Below, piece after piece: positions 6,108 to 8,839 of a stretch of DNA of 8,839 nucleotides. The stretch spans positions 21,570 through 30,408 of the forward strand of contig JAJBVW010000224.1 in NCBI GenBank assembly GCA_020866945.1, given 5' to 3'. The stretch's first letter is position 1. Each line of letters opens with the position of its first letter. Source of the DNA: Oscillospiraceae bacterium. Lineage in GTDB: Bacteria; Bacillota; Clostridia; Oscillospirales; Oscillospiraceae. Under the pieces are notes generated by a model. The model ran no database searches. It was not told the DNA's origin and saw nothing but the letters and a program-made list of their open reading frames with translations. Position numbers and translations under genes: made by a program.

Positions 6108-6596
6108 TCAGACCGCCTGGAGCAACATCAGAATAGACGCGAGCAGGGACAAAATTGCATAGAACTCAACCACGACGCACATGATGATGCCCCTGGACCA
6201 GTCGTCAGGATTCTTGGCCATCAGGTTTATAGAGGCCGCAGCCGTTCTGCCCTGGGCGACAGCGGTGATATAGCCGCCGATGGCCATGGGGATGCAGGCG
6301 CTGAAAACGCTGAAGCCCTGGGCCAGGGTCAGATCCACCAGGCCGGAGCCGCCGAACAGGCCGATCTGCATCATGGCCATGAACCAGACGACCAGGCCAT
6401 ACAGGCCCTGGGTGCCGGGCAGCACCTGCATGATCAGGCATTTGCCGAACGCTTCTGGCTGCTCCGCCAAAAGGCCGGTGGCCGCCTCGCCCACGCAGCC
6501 GGTGCCCTTACCGGAGCCGGCGCAGCTGAATCCTACCGCCAGGGCGCCGCCCAAAAAGGCCAGGCCGAGGCCGCCGAAATTACTGAGAAGTTCCAT
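6108..6596 (-). CDS. atpK: V-type ATP synthase subunit K (proteolipid, double hairpin)
   Basis: 162 residues with four membrane helices arranged as two homologous hairpins, the 16-kDa proteolipid form like E. hirae NtpK rather than the 8-kDa F-type c subunit. It forms the rotor ring that carries ions past subunit I. The helix-2 segment LPGTQGLYG is at 59-67 and the helix-4 segment VVVEFYAIL at 141-149, with the single ion-binding carboxylate Glu144. Residues Leu59, Thr62, Gln63, Gln115 and Glu144 line up with the Na+ ligands Leu61, Thr64, Gln65, Gln110 and Glu139 of NtpK, and Tyr66 matches Tyr68, so sodium coupling is likely. The first hairpin lacks a carboxylate, giving one ion per four helices. 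It starts 2 nt after the I stop, with AAGGAGG inside I. Confidence 0.97.
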   Translation of the reverse strand: MELLSNFGGLGLAFLGGALAVGFSCAGSGKGTGCVGEAATGLLAEQPEAFGKCLIMQVLPGTQGLYGLVVWFMAMMQIGLFGGSGLVDLTLAQGFSVFSACIPMAIGGYITAVAQGRTAAASINLMAKNPDDWSRGIIMCVVVEFYAILSLLASILMLLQAV

Positions 6597-6598
6597 GG

Positions 6599-8542
6599 TT
6601 AGATTTCCTCCTTGATTATATCCACATATTTTGTATTGACAGTCAGCGGCTTAAAGGCTTTGCCGCCGTCCTTGTAGAAACGATTGAAAAATTCCAGCAC
6701 CTGCAAACGCAGGTCGTGGACAAAGCAGCCCAGCAGGTTCAGCCCAAAGTTCAGGGCGTTGCCAATCAGGGAGATGATGATGAACACGACCACATTCCCT
6801 GTCATGGCGCCCAGGGTGTTGAACACCATGGCAATAACGCTGCCGGCCAGCATCAGGGCCATCAGGCGGGAATAGGACAAAATGTCGCTGAAATAGCCGG
6901 TGACGCCGTTGTATATCGCGCCGAACAGGCCGGTCAGGCCGCCGATAAAGCTCTTTTTCTGGACGAACTGGCCAACAACCAACAGCACCACACCGGCCAC
7001 CAGCAGCCACGGCACCCCCATAAACGCCAGCACCGCGCCAATCAGGATATACCACCAGGCCACCTCGTCAAACAGGGCACTGAGAAATTCATGGTTTTTG
7101 CACTTATGCACAACGCTGACGATCATGCCGGTGAAGATCTGAATCACGCCGAGAACCAACGACCCGATCAGGATCATCATAGTATCGTCCAGGGGCGTGA
7201 ACAGGCTGGGCATGGCGGTGAAGGTAGTGTCCGGATTTATGACCGCCGCCAGCTGAGGCAGAAAATCACCAAAGAAACCGCCAGTCAGCGCGCCGAACAC
7301 AAATGTGCTTATGCCGCCCAGAATCATCAGGGTCATCAAATGGCCCGCACCGCCGCGGGGCTTCACCTTGGTTTTTGCCACAATACCGATAATCAGCATC
7401 AGCAGGCCATAGCCCATATCCGCGAACATAATGCCGTAAAACAAAATAAAGAACGGGAACATCAGCGCGTTGGGATCCACCCCGTCGTAAGCGGGCAGAG
7501 AATACATCTCCGTGATGACGTTCATGGACTGGACGAGCTTTTTGTTTTGAAGCTTTACCGGCACGTCGGGGTATTCCTCCGGCTCCGGGTCGGAAAACTC
7601 CCAGGCGCAGTCAAGCTTTCCCAGTGCTTCCTCCAGCCGCTCCATGTCTGGGGCGGGACACCAGCCCTCCAGGGCCACAATATTGTCCGTCCCGCGGAGG
7701 CGTTCGCTGGCCTCGGCCCGGGCCACCTCCGTGGTCAGTCGATCCGCCGTCAGGCGCAGATTTGGGGCCTGCGGCCCCTGCTCCACCACCTGCGCGGTGA
7801 TGTCCGACTTCTGGGCGGCAAGTTCCGCAAGCTGCTGTTCCCGGGCGGCAATGCCCTCCATAGCGGTGCCGGTCTCGCCCGGAAAAGCGGCCTGGCCGCA
7901 TCCTGCGTCCTTAAGGGCCTCCTCCACGGCGGCCATTTCCTGACGAAGCGTGATGACAATAAAGCAGTGCTGCTGCTCATCCTCGGAGACCAGCATAAGC
8001 TCCGCCTCCTGGCACACCTGCTCAACAGCCTCTTTCACGGCGGCCATATCAGTCTCCGCCGGGGCCGTGCCAAGCAGCCCGCCGCAGGTCTTGGTGCCCG
8101 CGCCGCTGAGGGGCGCGTCTAAGGCTTCCCAGGGACGCAAAGACTCAATCTCCGCCCGCAGACGACTCTCATCGGCGGCAATACGCTTGAGCTGGCCATC
8201 CCATTCATTTAGCTTCTGGGCCAGCGCATAGTCCCGTTCGCGGGCTTCGCCGTCCAGAAATTCCGTTTCCCGTACCTCCGGGCGGGAGGACAGGAGCTTT
8301 TTCTTCATCGGGGCATAACGCTCCAGGATCTTGATAGCGGACTGAACCTCCGCCTGGCGGTTCCTGGCGTTCATAAGCCCCGCCCTCTCCGGGCGGCGCA
8401 GCGCCGCTGTGTCCGGGGCTGAAAGCATCTCCTCAGGCTCGTGCCCCTGCCCGCGCCCCCAATGCACCAGCGCCCGCCTCAGGTCGTCCCGCTGGTCGCG
8501 GATGGCGATGACGCGGAGCTTTTTCATTCTGACAATGGACAT
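6599..8542 (-). CDS. atpI: V-type ATP synthase subunit I (membrane stator)
   Basis: 647 residues, typical for subunit I (a-like, NtpI). The cytoplasmic N-terminal half (1 to about 350) has two alpha/beta lobes linked by long coiled coils and joins the peripheral stalks; VRMKKLRVIAI begins it. The C-terminal half has about eight membrane helices. Signatures are the pre-membrane segment SMNVITEMYSLPAYDGVDPN and FFILFYGIMFADMGYG at the first helix, and SDILSYSRLMALMLAG near 552-567. Arg559 and Arg612 (CFVHDLRLQVLEFF) match the two conserved arginines (yeast Vph1 Arg735 and Arg799) that release the ion from the ring carboxylate. The ATG at 8540-8542 overlaps the upstream TGA by one base; its binding site is weak (AAAGGA, distant), so coupling is likely. 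An internal Met at residue 6 is an alternative start. Confidence 0.97.
   Translation of the reverse strand: MSIVRMKKLRVIAIRDQRDDLRRALVHWGRGQGHEPEEMLSAPDTAALRRPERAGLMNARNRQAEVQSAIKILERYAPMKKKLLSSRPEVRETEFLDGEARERDYALAQKLNEWDGQLKRIAADESRLRAEIESLRPWEALDAPLSGAGTKTCGGLLGTAPAETDMAAVKEAVEQVCQEAELMLVSEDEQQHCFIVITLRQEMAAVEEALKDAGCGQAAFPGETGTAMEGIAAREQQLAELAAQKSDITAQVVEQGPQAPNLRLTADRLTTEVARAEASERLRGTDNIVALEGWCPAPDMERLEEALGKLDCAWEFSDPEPEEYPDVPVKLQNKKLVQSMNVITEMYSLPAYDGVDPNALMFPFFILFYGIMFADMGYGLLMLIIGIVAKTKVKPRGGAGHLMTLMILGGISTFVFGALTGGFFGDFLPQLAAVINPDTTFTAMPSLFTPLDDTMMILIGSLVLGVIQIFTGMIVSVVHKCKNHEFLSALFDEVAWWYILIGAVLAFMGVPWLLVAGVVLLVVGQFVQKKSFIGGLTGLFGAIYNGVTGYFSDILSYSRLMALMLAGSVIAMVFNTLGAMTGNVVVFIIISLIGNALNFGLNLLGCFVHDLRLQVLEFFNRFYKDGGKAFKPLTVNTKYVDIIKEEI
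6607..6613 (-). promoter_or_regulatory. consensus ribosome binding site of atpK inside the end of atpI
   Basis: AAGGAGG, 10 nt before the K ATG and within the last codons of subunit I (encoding KEEI). It is the best binding site among the ATPase genes, fitting the need for about ten K copies per complex against one of I. Confidence 0.75.
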
Positions 8543-8839
8543 CAGCCGTTCACGATCCTTTCCACAATTCCGTCCACGACCTCATCCATTCTCCGATCGG
8601 CCTTGGCCTTCATCGCCGCCTCCTTGTTGCGGGTGTTGGACGCGAGGGCGTTTGCGTCCTCTTTTGCCTTTTCATCCGCCTTCCGGGTCAGCTCCTTCAG
8701 CTCATCCTCGGCCTTTCCGTCCGCTGCGGCAATCATCACCGTCACGGCATCCTCCGCCTCCTGGACGGTCTTTTTCGCCTCCGTCACGGCGGCGGCGCGA
8801 ATCTGCCGTGCTTTTTCCTCCGCCAAGGCGATGGTATCC
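8542..8839 (-). CDS. V-type ATP synthase subunit G/H-like stalk protein, 5' end outside the window
   Basis: At least 99 codons of an Ala/Glu/Lys-rich helical protein with no Cys, Trp or Phe, as expected for the coiled-coil G/H subunit (NtpF/AtpH type, usually about 100-110 residues) that pairs with E in the peripheral stalk. A TTG at 8826 could be read as a start, but the frame stays open to the window edge and upstream codons give DTIALAEEKARQIRA, which continues the same helix pattern, and no binding site precedes the TTG. The real start is therefore probably just beyond 8839. The end is secure (EVVDGIVERIVNG, TGA at 8542-8544, overlapping the ATG of I by one base). Function rests on position before I and composition, as this family has little sequence signature. 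Confidence 0.85.
   Translation of the reverse strand, partial: DTIALAEEKARQIRAAAVTEAKKTVQEAEDAVTVMIAAADGKAEDELKELTRKADEKAKEDANALASNTRNKEAAMKAKADRRMDEVVDGIVERIVNG

Noticed and set aside
6716..8122. 468-codon plus-strand open frame antisense to subunit I
   Set aside because: The translation is His/Gln-rich low-complexity text typical of reading a membrane-protein gene backwards; no binding site and no recognisable domain.
8542..8826. TTG at 8826 as the true start of the G/H-like subunit
   Set aside because: No binding site precedes it and the frame continues upstream to the window edge with fitting residues, so the gene is treated as cut by the edge.
1..8839. CRISPR arrays, insertion sequences or an embedded novel defence or metabolic system
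   Set aside because: No spaced direct repeats, terminal inverted repeats or transposase motifs are visible; all space to the right of 261 is taken by tightly packed ATPase genes.

Overview
The window is almost entirely one A/V-type (V-type) ATPase operon on the minus strand, read from the right edge towards the left. Gene order in transcription direction is G/H-like stalk subunit (cut by the right edge) - I - K - E - C - F - A - B - D. This is the classic bacterial layout known from Enterococcus hirae (ntpFIKECGABD) and Thermus. All subunits fully inside the window look intact, with no frameshift, insertion sequence, CRISPR array or broken gene. The DNA is clearly GC-rich. Protein style and codon use suggest a GC-rich anaerobic Firmicute, probably a gut Oscillospiraceae/Clostridiales member. 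That placement is an inference from general resemblance, not from a marker gene.

Right to left: 8839-8542 holds the stalk coiled-coil subunit; 8542-6599 the membrane subunit I, which carries the rotor-facing arginines; 6596-6108 the proteolipid K; 6096-5497 stalk subunit E; 5460-4465 subunit C (TTG start); 4472-4152 central-shaft subunit F; 4088-2322 catalytic A; 2325-943 non-catalytic B (GTG start); 914-261 central-shaft D. Genes overlap or nearly abut (1-, 8- and 4-nt overlaps; gaps of 2, 11, 28 and 36 nt). The largest gap is 63 nt, in front of A. Together A3B3 hydrolyses or makes ATP, D/F turn as the shaft, C docks the shaft on the K ring, E and G/H form the outer stalks, and I with K carries the ion. 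The K sequence keeps every sodium ligand known from E. hirae NtpK, so the machine is predicted to be Na+-coupled.

The left 260 bases are the only non-ATPase part. A 9-bp hairpin directly after the atpD stop ends the operon and also has a T-rich tail on the other strand. Facing it on the plus strand is a 14-codon open reading frame with a perfect AGGAGG site. Further left is a minus-strand tRNA-Arg (anticodon CCT) with encoded CCA. The micro-ORF/terminator pair is the least explained element; the rest is a textbook ATPase operon with some interesting coupling and ion-specificity features.
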